Program-made: the position numbers and the translations under genes
Notes under the pieces: model-generated
The model's input: the letters and a program-made list of their open reading frames with translations, nothing else
Databases searched by the model: none
What the model was told of the DNA's origin: nothing
NCBI GenBank assembly: GCA_907164885.2
Contig: OU015493.1
Coordinates: 220,492,781 to 220,556,780 of the forward strand
Origin: Dolomedes plantarius
Taxonomy: Eukaryota; Arthropoda; Arachnida; Araneae; Dolomedidae
Length of the DNA: 64,000 nucleotides
Direction of reading: 5' to 3'
Shown here: positions 10,148 through 21,800 of the stretch, piece by piece
Layout of the letters: every line of letters starts with the position of its first letter
Position numbering within the stretch: the first letter of the stretch is position 1

Positions 10148-10641
10148 TAATTATTTTTATTATTATTAGAAAATTATATTCAATTTTATTTATTTTTCTA
10201 AATATCAACTTTTAAAATTAATTTACCTTTTTAAGTTCTCTAATTAAAAAAAATTAAATAAAAAATTGCTTTTTATTTAATATTTTTCCCAAAATGTCCG
10301 TTATTCTATTAAATAGACTACTTCTAATGGTGATACATTTATTATTTAGATTCTCTCAAAAAATTTGCATAGGTGCCTCTTTTGAAACTTTCTTCAGCCG
10401 TTATAATTGATCGGCCCCATGTTCAACTTGCTGTTGAAATTTTCGTAACTAGTTAATTTTCTTTTGGGAGGCATAACAATCAACTACAAATTTTCATATA
10501 TTTTAAAATTAGTGATCATAACGTTTAATCTTTTATGTAACAATATGCAGTTACTTTTTATTATGTGATAACGAATATTTTACCTTGTATGAAGAACACT
10601 TTTTAAATTAATAAAGTAATCCTCACTGTAAAACATCACTG

Positions 10642-10750
<109 letters not shown>

Positions 10751-10978
10751 AGGTAATAATGACACCCCGTAAGTTATTAATTCTATTTCCTTAATTTTGT
10801 ATATCCCTTTCCATAACTCTTGTACAACCCTAGTCGTTTACATTTAAATTTGGGCCTCTCCTGACCATGACTGTACTTGTGGCGCCTAGCTGCCGCAAGG
10901 AATGTTGAATCATAGATGATCACGTGTCAAAAATAAACAAACTTTCTTTCTCTCTGGCGTTGGAGTCTAACTACGCCG

Positions 10979-10983
10979 TATAT

Positions 10984-11034
<51 letters not shown>

Positions 11035-11176
11035 CATATATACATACATATATATACATATATACATATATATATATATACATATATATACATATACATA
11101 TATACATATATATACACATACGTATATACATATATATATATATACATATATATATATACATATACATATATATATA
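10979..11176. repeat. Compound CA/TA microsatellite
   Basis: A (CA)n run at about 10997-11024 grades into TATACATA-type repeats up to the LTR start at 11177. Confidence 0.97.
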
Positions 11177-12960
11177 TGTCGCAGTGAAAAACGACATTTT
11201 TCGTAGAAAAGAGAGGGGCCAGGTCCCACATGCAGAAAACGACTTGATTAAAAGTGAAAAACGAGTAAAAGAGTTTGCAGAACAGGCAACGAGTCAAGAC
11301 ACAGCTGCGTTTAACGAACGGTTTGGGTTAAGATGGATAAGTTAATGTCATAGGGAAGAGAATATTTACAGTAAAAGGGGCCCAGCTGGTTATAATGAGC
11401 TGAGAAGTCGAAAATGGGAGATGTAGATATACGAAGTTAGGAGATGAAAAGGGAGATAAGAATGTATGAAGTTGACGTTGTTAGTGCAGGCACCAGGTGG
11501 TCGAAAGGATAGCGTGAGAATATGGGGGTGTGATGAGGACCCCAGATGGGAGAGTATCGATATACAGCCACTGCCCTCCGTGATGTAGATTGGAGCAAAA
11601 GGAAAGGAGTAAAAGATATGACGTCCAATGATAGGATGACGAGTGATTCATTGGTTATTGGGTGTCACCACTGATGACCCGGGGCGAAGAAGCCTGAGTG
11701 AAATTAATAGAGAAGAGTATGAGGACAGAGAGATCTAAAAAAGCAAGAGATTCGAGAGAGCCGATAAGCATAGCAGTTAGGAGCTGAGTAGCGGAGAACT
11801 GATTGCGAGGAGAGCTGATAAATTGAAGGAAAGGCCGCAGCCGATTGAGCATGGCCTATTGATAAGCCCATATTAATAGTCGTCTGGAGGAAATAATAGA
11901 TGGAATGACGAGGGAAGAAATAGATGCAGGGCGCCAATTCCAAAGGCGAGAAACACGCAGAAATTAATGTCAGGACGTCAAAGTACTCAACACCCCAAAA
12001 GTCTGCAGACGCCAGCCCCTGATACATAGGCAAGATGTACAAATCATTGATGCCCTGCATGAGAAATGACTAGTAGATTGATGAGCGCCTGCACCGAGCT
12101 GAACCAGACGCAAGATTGCCGCCGACCAGACGCAAGCTCACCGCCACCAGATAGAGCATCACCCCGATGACCCTTGCCCTAAACAGCGAAGGCCCTCTTC
12201 AAAGAGCACCGAGGAGTTGAACCTGTCTCTGGCCACCATTCCCCGTCGAAGGTTCCGAAGCCCAAGCGAGACCTGACCGTGGTTCGGTTATCCAATAAAA
12301 ATGAGAAGCATTTCTCCGGCCCCTATTGTCCAAGGAGAAGACCCGTGTTATGCAGGCCGCCCAAGGTAGGGAGAAATTTAACGAATTTATTCTTTATCAA
12401 TGCTCAGAATTTAAAAGGATTACTGGGTTAGGTTAAATAAGAGGATTGCGTATGTTATTGACTGGAGCAATTATAATTGATGTTATATATGTTGCCATAG
12501 ATATATATCACTGATGTTATTAAAAAAGGTATGTATTAATGTATATGTTTAAGAAATGAATTAATAATTAGTAGCGGATTGCAATTGTGAGAAAGTGTAT
12601 TAATGTATGTGTTTAAGAAATGAATTAATAATTGATAGTAAATTGCACCGGAGAATTTGTGTATTAAGGAATATGTTTAAGAAGTGAATTAATAATTAGT
12701 AGCGGATTGCAATTGTGAGAAAGTATATTAACGTATGTGTTTAAGAAATGAATTATCAATATTGGTAGCAATTAGCACATGAGAAATATGAGTATAGATT
12801 AGTGTAGGACAGTGCATTGGACAGATGAAAGTGTAATCGAAATATGTATATGTTAATATGTTTGTTTAATAAATTGATTCATATGTATACATTTGAGTAA
12901 TCACTCATTGTCACTTATAATTATCACAAGTACTAACCACCTACCAAAACCACGGTGACA
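11177..12960. mobile_element. Probable long solo LTR (about 1.8 kb)
   Basis: The unit starts TGTCGCAGTGAAAAACGAC and ends CCACGGTGACA, giving TGTC...GACA imperfect terminal inversion. It interrupts a microsatellite: AT repeats continue on both sides, so an ATATA target duplication is compatible but not diagnostic. The segment is markedly GC-richer than the flanks between 11200 and 12370. It contains CCAATAAAAATGAG near 12290 and AATAAATTGATTC near 12868, the latter a possible polyadenylation signal on the plus strand. Orientation is therefore probably plus. No gag or pol lies next to it. An LTR this long would suit some Ty3/gypsy or BEL/Pao elements. This is inference from termini. Confidence 0.5.
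12533..12786. repeat. Four tandem copies of a 64-bp unit within the LTR
   Basis: Units begin near 12533, 12597, 12661 and 12724. The shared core is GTTTAAGAAATGAATTAATA followed by a block ending ATTGCA. Copies 1 and 3 share GTAGCGGATTGCAATTGTGA. The fourth copy is the most diverged. Confidence 0.85.
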
Positions 12961-13005
12961 ATATATATATATATATTTATTTATTTATTTATTTATTTAT
13001 ATATT
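12961..13005. repeat. (TA)n / (TTTA)n microsatellite
   Basis: An AT run followed by TTTA repeats directly after the LTR end. Confidence 0.95.
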
Positions 13006-14390
13006 TCTCTATTAGTATATCATCCATGTACGCTTCGCTTTTTCTATTTTCTCTCCAACTATTTCAAATGTTTAACGTTTGCCGGTCACGCAAATTTGTA
13101 ATGTTTAATTTTCTTGCTATTTTTTCATTGAGAATTTCTTTGACTCATACAAAAATTTCTTAGATAGATAGGGATGCTATCTGCCAAAGGGAGTCAGGAA
13201 GTCTCCCCCAGTACCGGTGTTTCACCATTTGGGTACAGAAGTTACAGAAAATTTTTTTCTCTGTCTCAGATCAGCCATTTATGACCTGGGATAACACATT
13301 TGGTTAGCTTTAAGAAATAATTTAATACAATTAAATGTTCATACATGTTGTTTTATTTTTAAGAATAGGTATGAAACCTTTTTTTTACCAAAACTAATCC
13401 TTACTTTCACGATTTTAATTTCCTTTTATCATATTAACACTAACAGAGGATTTGGATGAGACTTCTGCTTCCCTACAGCTGACGCACTAAGTCAGATAAC
13501 TTCAGGCTTTATCCTCTGGAATAATAAATACTACTCCGCGTCTTCCATATGACGTAACAGATCGAAACCTGTTGAGCGGAGTCATTGAGAGGAGGAGAGA
13601 AATCGATTTCTTTCAACGGGGAGAGGATTCCTCCGTTTCCCCCCTCTTCCCCCTCTGGCAGATTAGATTTTCTAAATTCTCCTTATATCGAGTGCAATGA
13701 GAAGTTTCGTAAGGAAAAGCTTCTGAATTTTTTTTCCTAGATTAGGGGATCTGTGACAAGATTACAATTTTTAAACGATTGGCGAGATCAGTATTTTGCT
13801 TCAAATATCGTTTAAAATGGACATGTTCTTACAAATTAAGCATCAATTTACTTCATTTTGGTCCCAAACAAAATATTTTAGCCTATAGATGTGTAAAATT
13901 TGGTTTCTGTTACCACAAATTCCATTACTTAGCGATAATTTACAATAATAAAAATTGCTTTCTGCGCATGCTCAGTGGCATGTTTAAATCTGGCTTTGGA
14001 TACTTTCTAAGCACGAGGCCGCATAAACACGTTAATTTGTTTATTCCGAGGTATCTCTGTAGCTCTCTCTCTCTTCCATTTTTATTTTCATTATGTTTGT
14101 GAGTTATAGAAATAAACCTGACGGAAATTGTTTATTTCTAGCTGTTGAGTAACCCTATATCGTTTTATTGGGTTCAATAGTCGTTTTTTAAATTATATTT
14201 CTCTATTCTTAATATTACGATTTTCGACATTTGGCAATGATTTGTTGAGTATAATTTGTGTATTAGAACCTTTATTTACAGCCGTCATGTTTTGACAGGT
14301 ACCAACTTATAATTACTTTAAAACATGCTTTTATAATAAGTAAGACTGTGTAAAAATCATATACTGTACCTTGCAGATTTTCAGGGCCAT
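13006..14390. other. Unassigned AT-rich spacer
   Basis: No recognisable protein motif, RNA gene or mobile element end was seen. A pyrimidine-rich patch lies at about 13635-13670. Confidence 0.5.
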
Positions 14391-14528
14391 TTATAATTTG
14401 ATAAAAAGTCATGTTCCATTATGAAAATGCACTGATTATTTTGAGAATTTCATAAGCAATACAGCTGACACATATTAACAAAAATATCACACAGACACAC
14501 ACATGAAAGAGAAAATTTCGTGTATATC
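14391..14528. repeat. 138-bp direct repeat, copy 1
   Basis: This segment aligns without gaps to 15600-15737, with four mismatches in 138 bases. It begins TTATAATTTGATAAAAA and ends TTTCGTGTATATC. The flanking sequences do not match. No terminal inverted repeats are seen. Confidence 0.95.
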
Positions 14529-15599
14529 TTAATCTCCCAAATTGTTTGAATGCAACATTTGTTTCAATACCAGGAAAACAAACAAACATTGCTTAGCTCT
14601 TTAAATTTAGTAAACATTCGAATTATTTAATAAATGTAAGTGCGTGTTCTGTGAAAAGAGAGAGGTTTTTCAATGCTCTCAGAAGCTGGAAATTTTTTTC
14701 AAGCATTTCATTTTATAATTTCTTCAATCTTCTCAAGAATGTTTTTGCATTGAAATGAAAGACACCGTTTTATGTTTTATTGGTATCTTATATTGTAATT
14801 GTATATGACATACTACAGTTTTTCTTCGAAATATCAGATACTAAAAAGTCCTATCTTTTATAAAATACTGAAACTGAGTGTAATGAAGCGCCTTCGATTT
14901 TAAAGAAAAATTAAATTTCTTTTAGAGAGATAAAGTGATCGAAGGCTGTTTTCATCACATTTTTGTTCGAAAGTTAGGAAGCCGCCTTTGATTAGAGAAC
15001 AGGACTGTCGTCTTTGTGACTTAGCCAATTTAAAAACGGCTAAGCGAAACAGGGGGTCGGTAGTTTCCGATCCTAGACAAGATTAGCGGGGATTGGAGCC
15101 ACATTTGACGTTAAAGGAAAATACACTATTGTCAACAAATTTATGAGTGTCTGTTTGGGAGGTAGACCGCAAAACACGTGGACTGGACTTTGGGTGGTCT
15201 GATTTGTGACGCAAGGAAGGCGTGAATGTGTGGAGGGGTTATCCAATCAAAGAAATGAAAATTGATGCTAAGTGGTGGATTTTTGAAAGCTTTCCTGAAT
15301 GGATTAGGAGTCATGAGAAGGCGTGGACATTGTTGTGAAAAAATAAAATAAATAGAAGACATAGAGTATTTTTCGAGGATTCACTCTGCATGCGGGCCCG
15401 GGTTTCCCTTTCCCCATAGCTTAGCATCGCAGGTGATGAAGTGTTGTTATTTTTAACTGTCGAGGAACAGTTGAGCTTGACCGGGAGTTCCCGAAGAAAT
15501 ATGTCGTTTAGCGGAGCAGAAATCCGGTTGAAGTGTCCCGGTATGATAGTCACCTGATCCTGATACTAGAATTTGTTTTTACTGATGATGAAAATCTAG
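14529..15599. other. Spacer between the two 138-bp repeats
   Basis: The left part is AT-rich. From about 14960 base composition rises in GC, and this continues past the second repeat to about 16050, suggesting an old inserted element (possibly an LTR). No ends could be defined and no coding motif is recognised. Confidence 0.4.
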
Positions 15600-15737
15600 T
15601 TATAATTTGATAAAAAATCATGTTCCATTATGAAAATGAACTGATTATTTTGAGAATTTCATAAGTAATACAGCTGACACATATTCACAAAAATATCACA
15701 CAGACACACACATGAAAGAGAAAATTTCGTGTATATC
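15600..15737. repeat. 138-bp direct repeat, copy 2
   Basis: This is the gap-free partner of 14391-14528. It is followed by a short local duplication of CGTGTATATC. Confidence 0.95.
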
Positions 15738-17106
15738 GTGTATATCTGCCTTCACCAATAAATGATTTGAAAGTATAGATGGAGAGAATTGCGCCTTCAC
15801 GTTGGAGTCCCGAGTGAGTCATCCCGGAGATGAAAAGCGTATTCGATAGAGTGTGTGAGTACCTCCTGACAAATACCCCCATCTTTTGAAAAGAGCGGAA
15901 GAAGCATACGATAGATGACCACGATCGAGGACCCTGTCAGCCTAAGATGTTGAGTGCCAGCCACCTTAGAAGGAAGGAACGAGACCCCATGCCCGATGAG
16001 AGCGTCGAGCCCCGTGTTCCAGTGCGGTTAGCATCCAAATGAGTGAGTGAAAATCATTTTGTTTTGTTCAGACCCCACTATGCTAAATGAAAGATTAGTG
16101 CGGGAATAGTGTTTTAAAAGATAATTTTGATGGATAGGAGTTCTTTGCTATGAGTATGATTAATAATTTTATGCTCCCTGAATCCAAAAGGTATAGGATA
16201 ATTGATATACATCTTTTTAAATATAAATTAAAAGAAAATGCCAAAAGTTAATAAAAAATTAGTAATTTGTGTACCAAGTTTTTCTTGTTGATGTTGTTAT
16301 TGATTTAAATTGTAAATAGTAGTGTTGTAAATAAATTATTTTTTTTTTTTTGTAAATATAAAAATTTAGTCAGTCATCCTTACTGTTAGTAGTTGATCTA
16401 AAGGAAGATTATTTCCTGTTTTTAGAAGCAAAGTTTGTTTGATCTGTTCGTTTGCCAAAAAGTCTAGGACTTTGGGTTGTATTCAACCAAATAAATCTTA
16501 AAACACAACGCACCCAAATAATTTCTATAAATAAATAATTTGTACTAACCAAAATAATTTACGAATCACGCCCAAAATAAATATTTAAGACAGGCAATAC
16601 GACACTGAGTATGCGCGTCTGTCTGCAATTCAGTTCTGCAACATCGGAGAAGTAATATTTACAAGATTTTGGTCTATGACTTTTCCCCGGTTTTTTTCTT
16701 TGTTCGGGGGGAGGGGGATGTTAAGACTACAGTTTCGATGATCTAGCATTTGGCATTCTTTCAGGCTTGCACCAATTCTTGGCAAATGAGCTATGAAAAA
16801 GTCATTCCTAAATAATACTAAAATTCTGAAATTTGGCAAAAAATATTCAAAAAATAAAAAGGTTGGCTGTAGTTGTAGCTACAGCATTTTTCAATCCTAA
16901 TTTGTCATTACGTTCAGATGGATCCTTTTCATATTTCATTGTTATCATATATTGGCTGATGCGAGACCATTTTACTCGTATTTTGGGGAAAACAATTTTA
17001 TCACCTGAAAAAATCCGTTACCTATGTGACTACCTGAACGATGGCCAGTAGATCAAGAATGTCGTCCTAATCACTTTCAGTTCAGCTGAGACAAGTCACT
17101 TCTTGT
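15738..17106. other. Unassigned spacer
   Basis: GC-richer to about 16050, then AT-rich. A T run follows AATAAATTA at about 16330. A short open frame at 16833-17051 has no recognisable motif. Nothing further is supported. Confidence 0.45.
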
Positions 17107-17430
17107 GACCATGTTTGAAAATGTCGAAATCGATGTACTTTTTTTTCATGAAAGTACATAAATATAACATATTTGAAAAGAGCTTTAAAAACTGATATAT
17201 TTTCTGCTTACACTTATTCAGTTACTTTAATAGTTTTACAGATATTTCAACTCTAAATGCATACTCCACCGATACAAAACGCAACTGCCATGTTTTAAAA
17301 GTTAAAATCGATGTATTTTTTTAAAAGAAAGTACATAAATTTTACATATTTAAAAAGAGCTTTAAAAGCTGATAATTTTTTCTACGTACACTTATTCTGT
17401 TAATTCAATAGTTTTAGAGTTTTTTGGATT
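17107..17430. repeat. Diverged tandem duplication, about 179-bp unit
   Basis: Two copies start at about 17109 and 17288 with CCATGTTT. Both contain AATCGATGTA, GAAAGTACATAAAT or a close variant, AAAGAGCTTTAAAA, TACACTTATTC and AATAGTTTTA in the same order. Divergence is appreciable, so the duplication is old. Confidence 0.85.
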
Positions 17431-18600
17431 CTAATGAGGCGTCTCGTGTGAGATCAACCATCTTTGAAGATGTAAACAAAGGGTGATTCGTTCACAGCGT
17501 GATTCTCACTAAAAATGAATCACTCAAAAGAAATGTTTCATCGTGTCTAATTTTTAATTCTTTTTATGTTTTTCATACTCTTAATTCAAACTTTTTAATC
17601 ATAAATAGATCATTTGAAGATGTACTGATTTTGAGAATTTTTGGCATATGGAGAATTTTTGACAGTTAAAAGTGAAAAAAAATGCTAATTCAAGTGAACT
17701 GTGATTGGAGTGTCAAGTGATTCAATTTGGGTATTCGATTAATGCTAAATAATAGCCGGAAATAAGATTCTTTTTGTTCTCATTTCATAGTTCTATATCC
17801 TTTCTTGAGAAGTTGTTGAATCATTAAATGTGAACATGTTACATAAGATTTTTTTTGTTCTCATTTCATAGTTTTTTATCTTCAGTTTTGTTTATACGTG
17901 GCTTTCAGTTTTGATTTTAGATATATAGAATCATGTTTGAACTGTCCAAACAACAAATAATTCTTTAATTGTTATTTTCATTTTACCAATTTTTTTCCAA
18001 AAATGTTCATATTTCACGTATTTCTTTCTTTGCTGATTAGTTTAGTTTTTGGTTTTAGATAAATATTCTACTAATGTAATTTTTAATGAAGTTCACCATT
18101 TCTTTGTTTTGCTGATTACACGTTAAAATATTTAAAAAGTGCATATTCACATTTTCTCTATATAAATATTTATATTTAGGAAATGTTGGTATTTATTGAG
18201 AGGTTTATTTGTTTTTCCACAATACCATATGCTCCGGAAGCCTGTTTAATATTTCTATTGTGCTTATCTTTTGACTAAACCGAATACAGAATATCTCGCA
18301 ACGTAGACATGTGCAATTCTGCCTAATACATGCACTCATATAATTTCAATGTATAATGCATTATTATGTCACCAATATCACAAATTTCATGACAATTGAA
18401 TTTTTGTATTGCGGGAATTTAGGCTAAAGTAGCCAGCCGATTTCTTTCCACATGAAAATTTATCTTTTTGTAATGTAGGTATGCTCATATCATACCAGGT
18501 GGTGATGGGTGTTAATACGAATAACAAATTTTTATTTTTTGTGGTTTTGTGGGGGGGGGGAGACTGCAAATTAATAGTGCCTCTTATGAAACTTCTCCCT
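17431..18600. other. Unassigned AT-rich spacer, possibly Helitron interior
   Basis: No coding motif is recognised. TTTTTGTTCTCATTTCATAG occurs twice (about 17771 and 17848). The stretch may belong to the Helitron that ends at 18673, but no 5' terminus was found. Confidence 0.4.
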
Positions 18601-18673
18601 CTCAATCAATCAATTCAAAGCCGTCTGCCTGGTGGACGGATGACATGAGCATAGCCGGGCGAAGTCCGGCTAG
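18601..18673 (+). mobile_element. Helitron 3' terminus
   Basis: A small hairpin AGCCGG (18653-18658) / CCGGCT (18666-18671) with loop GCGAAGT is followed directly by the CTAG end, with T as the next base. A short GC-rich hairpin just before CTRR with a T flank is the Helitron 3' signature, and GCGAAG in the loop is common in arthropod copies. Helitrons move by rolling-circle-like replication and make no target duplication. No Rep/helicase is present nearby. Confidence 0.7.
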
Positions 18674-18781
18674 TACTAATATATTTAGGTGCTTGCAGTT
18701 TTATTTATCAAAAAAATATTTAATTTATTTCTAGTATATTTTTTAGAAAATTTGACAACTCGAAATTTATTTTATACAAAA

Positions 18782-18873
18782 GTTTTCACAAATTTCTCCC
18801 TTTCAAATTTTGCTCCCCCATTATTCGTGCGCCCGGATTAGTTCTCTCCAACTGCTCCATAGTAGCTACGCCT
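18782..18873 (-). mobile_element. hAT-type terminus abutting the satellite array
   Basis: The segment ends TCCATAGTAGCTACGCCTG followed by TG. Read on the minus strand this gives CACAGGCGTAGCTACTATGG, close to the CAGNGGCGTAGCTA start of ZMYM1-type hAT elements (compare the hAT end at 49378-49393). The second base triplet deviates (CAC for CAG). No partner terminus is visible. The first satellite monomer begins two bases later. Confidence 0.5.
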
Positions 18874-18875
18874 GT

Positions 18876-21800
18876 GGTTGCTATGGGATACAAAAGAAGA
18901 CACTGCTGCGCAAATGAGTCACTATGAAAGCCCTGAAGTTTTTAACGGGGAAATGTAGAAATAGCCTCATTGAAATTTTCGTAATCATATTGCAATTGCA
19001 CGGTCGAGTGATTATGAACTAGTTTCTGTTGTGACAAACACAGCATCTCAGGGGTATCGACATTAATGTGGAGAAACGGTTGACAACCAAATATATTTTA
19101 AAAGAATTTTAAATCTAATTTTTCTGAATGTGAGGTATATTTAGGAAGGGAGGAGCGCAGAGCTGTACTTTGTATCCCTTTCTAAGAAGTGGTTGCTATG
19201 GGATACAAAAGAAGACACTGCTGCGCAAATGAGTCACTATGAAAGCCCTGAAGTTTTTAACGGGGAATGTAGAAATAGCCTCATTGAAATTTTCGTAATC
19301 ATATTGCAATTGCACGGTCGAGTGATTATGAACTAGTTTCTGTTGTGACAAACACAGCATCTCAGGGGTATCGACATTAATGTGGGGAAACGGTTGACAA
19401 CCAAATATATTTTAAAAGAATTTTAAATCTAATTTTTCTGAATGTGAGGTATATTTAGGAAGGGAGGAGCGCAGAGCTGTTGTTTGTATCCCTTTCTAAG
19501 AAGTGGTTGCTATGGGATACAAAAGAAGACACTGCTGCGCAAATGAGTCACTATGAAAGCCCTGAAGTTTTTAACGGGGAAATGTAGAAATAGCCTCATT
19601 GAAATTTTCGTAATCATATTGCAACTGCACGGTCGAGTGATTATGAACTAGTTTCTGTTGTGACAAACACAGCATCTCAGGGGTATCGACATTAATGTGG
19701 GGAAACGGTTGACAACCAAATATATTTTAAAAGAATTTTAAATCTAATTTTTCTGAATGTGAGGTATATTTAGGAAGGGAGGAGCGCAGAGCTGTTGTTT
19801 GTATCCCTTTCTAAGAAGTGGTTGCTATGGGATACAAAAGAAGACACTGCTGCGCAAATGAGTCACTATGAAAGCCCTGAAGTTTTTAACGGGGAAATGT
19901 AGAAATAGCCTCATTGAAATTTTCGTAATCATATTGCAACTGCACGGTCGAGTGATTATGAACTAGTTTCTGTTGTGACAAACACAGCATCTCAGGGGTA
20001 TCGACATTAATGTGGGGAAACGGTTGACAACCAAATATATTTTAAAAGAATTTTAAATCTAATTTTTCTGAATGTGAGGTATATTTAGGAAGGGAGGAGC
20101 GCAGAGCTGTTGTTTGTATCCCTTTCTAAGAAGTGGTTGCTATGGGATACAAAAGAAGACACTGCTGCGCAAATGAGTCACTATGAAAGCCCTGAAGTTT
20201 TTAACGGGGAAATGTAGAAATAGCCTCATTGAAATTTTCGTAATCATATTGCAATTGCACGGTCGAGTGATTATGAACTAGTTTCTGTTGTGACAAACAC
20301 AGCATCTCAGGGGTATCGACATTAATGTGGGGAAACGGTTGACAACCAAATATATTTTAAAAGAATTTTAAATCTAATTTTTCTGAATGTGAGGTATATT
20401 TAGGAAGGGAGGAGCGCAGAGCTGTTGTTTGTATCCCTTTCTAAGAAGTGGTTGCTATGGGATACAAAAGAAGACACTGCTGCGCAAATGAGTCACTATG
20501 AAAGCCCTGAAGTTTTTAACGGGGAAATGTAGAAATAGCCTCATTGAAATTTTCGTAATCATATTGCAATTGCACGGTCGAGTGATTATGAACTAGTTTC
20601 TGTTGTGACAAACACAGCATCTCAGGGGTATCGACATTAATGTGGGGAAACGGTTGACAACCAAATATATTTTAAAAGAATTTTAAATCTAATTTTTCTG
20701 AATGTGAGGTATATTTAGGAAGGGAGGAGCGCAGAGCTGTTGTTTGTATCCCTTTCTAAGAAGTGGTTGCTATGGGATACAAAAGAAGACACTGCTGCGC
20801 AAATGAGTCACTATGAAAGCCCTGAAGTTTTTAACGGGGAAATGTAGAAATAGCCTCATTGAAATTTTCGTAATCATATTGCAATTGCACGGTCGAGTGA
20901 TTATGAACTAGTTTCTGTTGTGACAAACACAGCATCTCAGGGGTATCGACATTAATGTGGGGAAACGGTTGACAACCAAATATATTTTAAAAGAATTTTA
21001 AATCTAATTTTTCTGAATGTGAGGTATATTTAGGAAGGGAGGAGCGCAGAGCTGTTGTTTGTATCCCTTTCTAAGAAGTGGTTGCTATGGGATACAAAAG
21101 AAGACACTGCTGCGCAAATGAGTCACTATGAAAGCCCTGAAGTTTTTAACGGGGAAATGTAGAAATAGCCTCATTGAAATTTTCGTAATCATATTGCAAT
21201 TGCACGGTCGAGTGATTATGAACTAGTTTCTGTTGTGACAAACACAGCATCTCAGGGGTATCGACATTAATGTGGGGAAACGGTTGACAACCAAATATAT
21301 TTTAAAAGAATTTTAAATCTAATTTTTCTGAATGTGAGGTATATTTAGGAAGGGAGGAGCGCAGAGCTGTTGTTTGTATCCCTTTCTAAGAAGTGGTTGC
21401 TATGGGATACAAAAGAAGACACTGCTGCGCAAATGAGTCACTATGAAAGCCCTGAAGTTTTTAACGGGGAAATGTAGAAATAGCCTCATTGAAATTTTCG
21501 TAATCATATTGCAATTGCACGGTCGAGTGATTATGAACTAGTTTCTGTTGTGACAAACACAGCATCTCAGGGGTATCGACATTAATGTGGGGAAACGGTT
21601 GACAACCAAATATATTTTAAAAGAATTTTAAATCTAATTTTTCTGAATGTGAGGTATATTTAGGAAGGGAGGAGCGCAGAGCTGTTGTTTGTATCCCTTT
21701 CTAAGAAGTGGTTGCTATGGGATACAAAAGAAGACACTGCTGCGCAAATGAGTCACTATGAAAGCCCTGAAGTTTTTAACGGGGAAATGTAGAAATAGCC

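Larger units (their letters stand above)
7800..10628 (+). mobile_element. hAT-like element with about 210-bp inverted ends
   Basis: The left arm (7800-8015) and right arm (10421-10628) are inverted copies of each other, beginning CAGTGATGATAAGTTTATT on the left and CAGTGAGGATTACTTTATT on the inverted right. They remain alignable over about 208-216 bp. Both arms contain the start of the same ORF: MPLKRKLIGYENLNRKLN on the left and MPPKRKLTSYENFNSKLN on the right. A hAT dimerisation-domain remnant lies at 9935-10147. TA flanks both ends, but no 8-bp hAT target duplication is seen, which is odd. Such long arms are not normal for hAT; an inverted duplication of the 5' end replacing the 3' end would explain them. 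Confidence 0.6.

Noticed and set aside
11437..12060. Minus-strand frames inside the 1.8-kb LTR
   Set aside because: No gag/pol or envelope-like motif and no conserved pattern. They look like chance frames in GC-richer DNA.
13779..14102. 107-codon plus-strand frame
   Set aside because: Rich in Phe, Leu, Ser and Tyr as expected from AT-rich noncoding sequence, with no domain or splice context.
16833..17051. 72-codon frame with a hydrophobic segment
   Set aside because: Short, with no family resemblance and no neighbouring exon signals.
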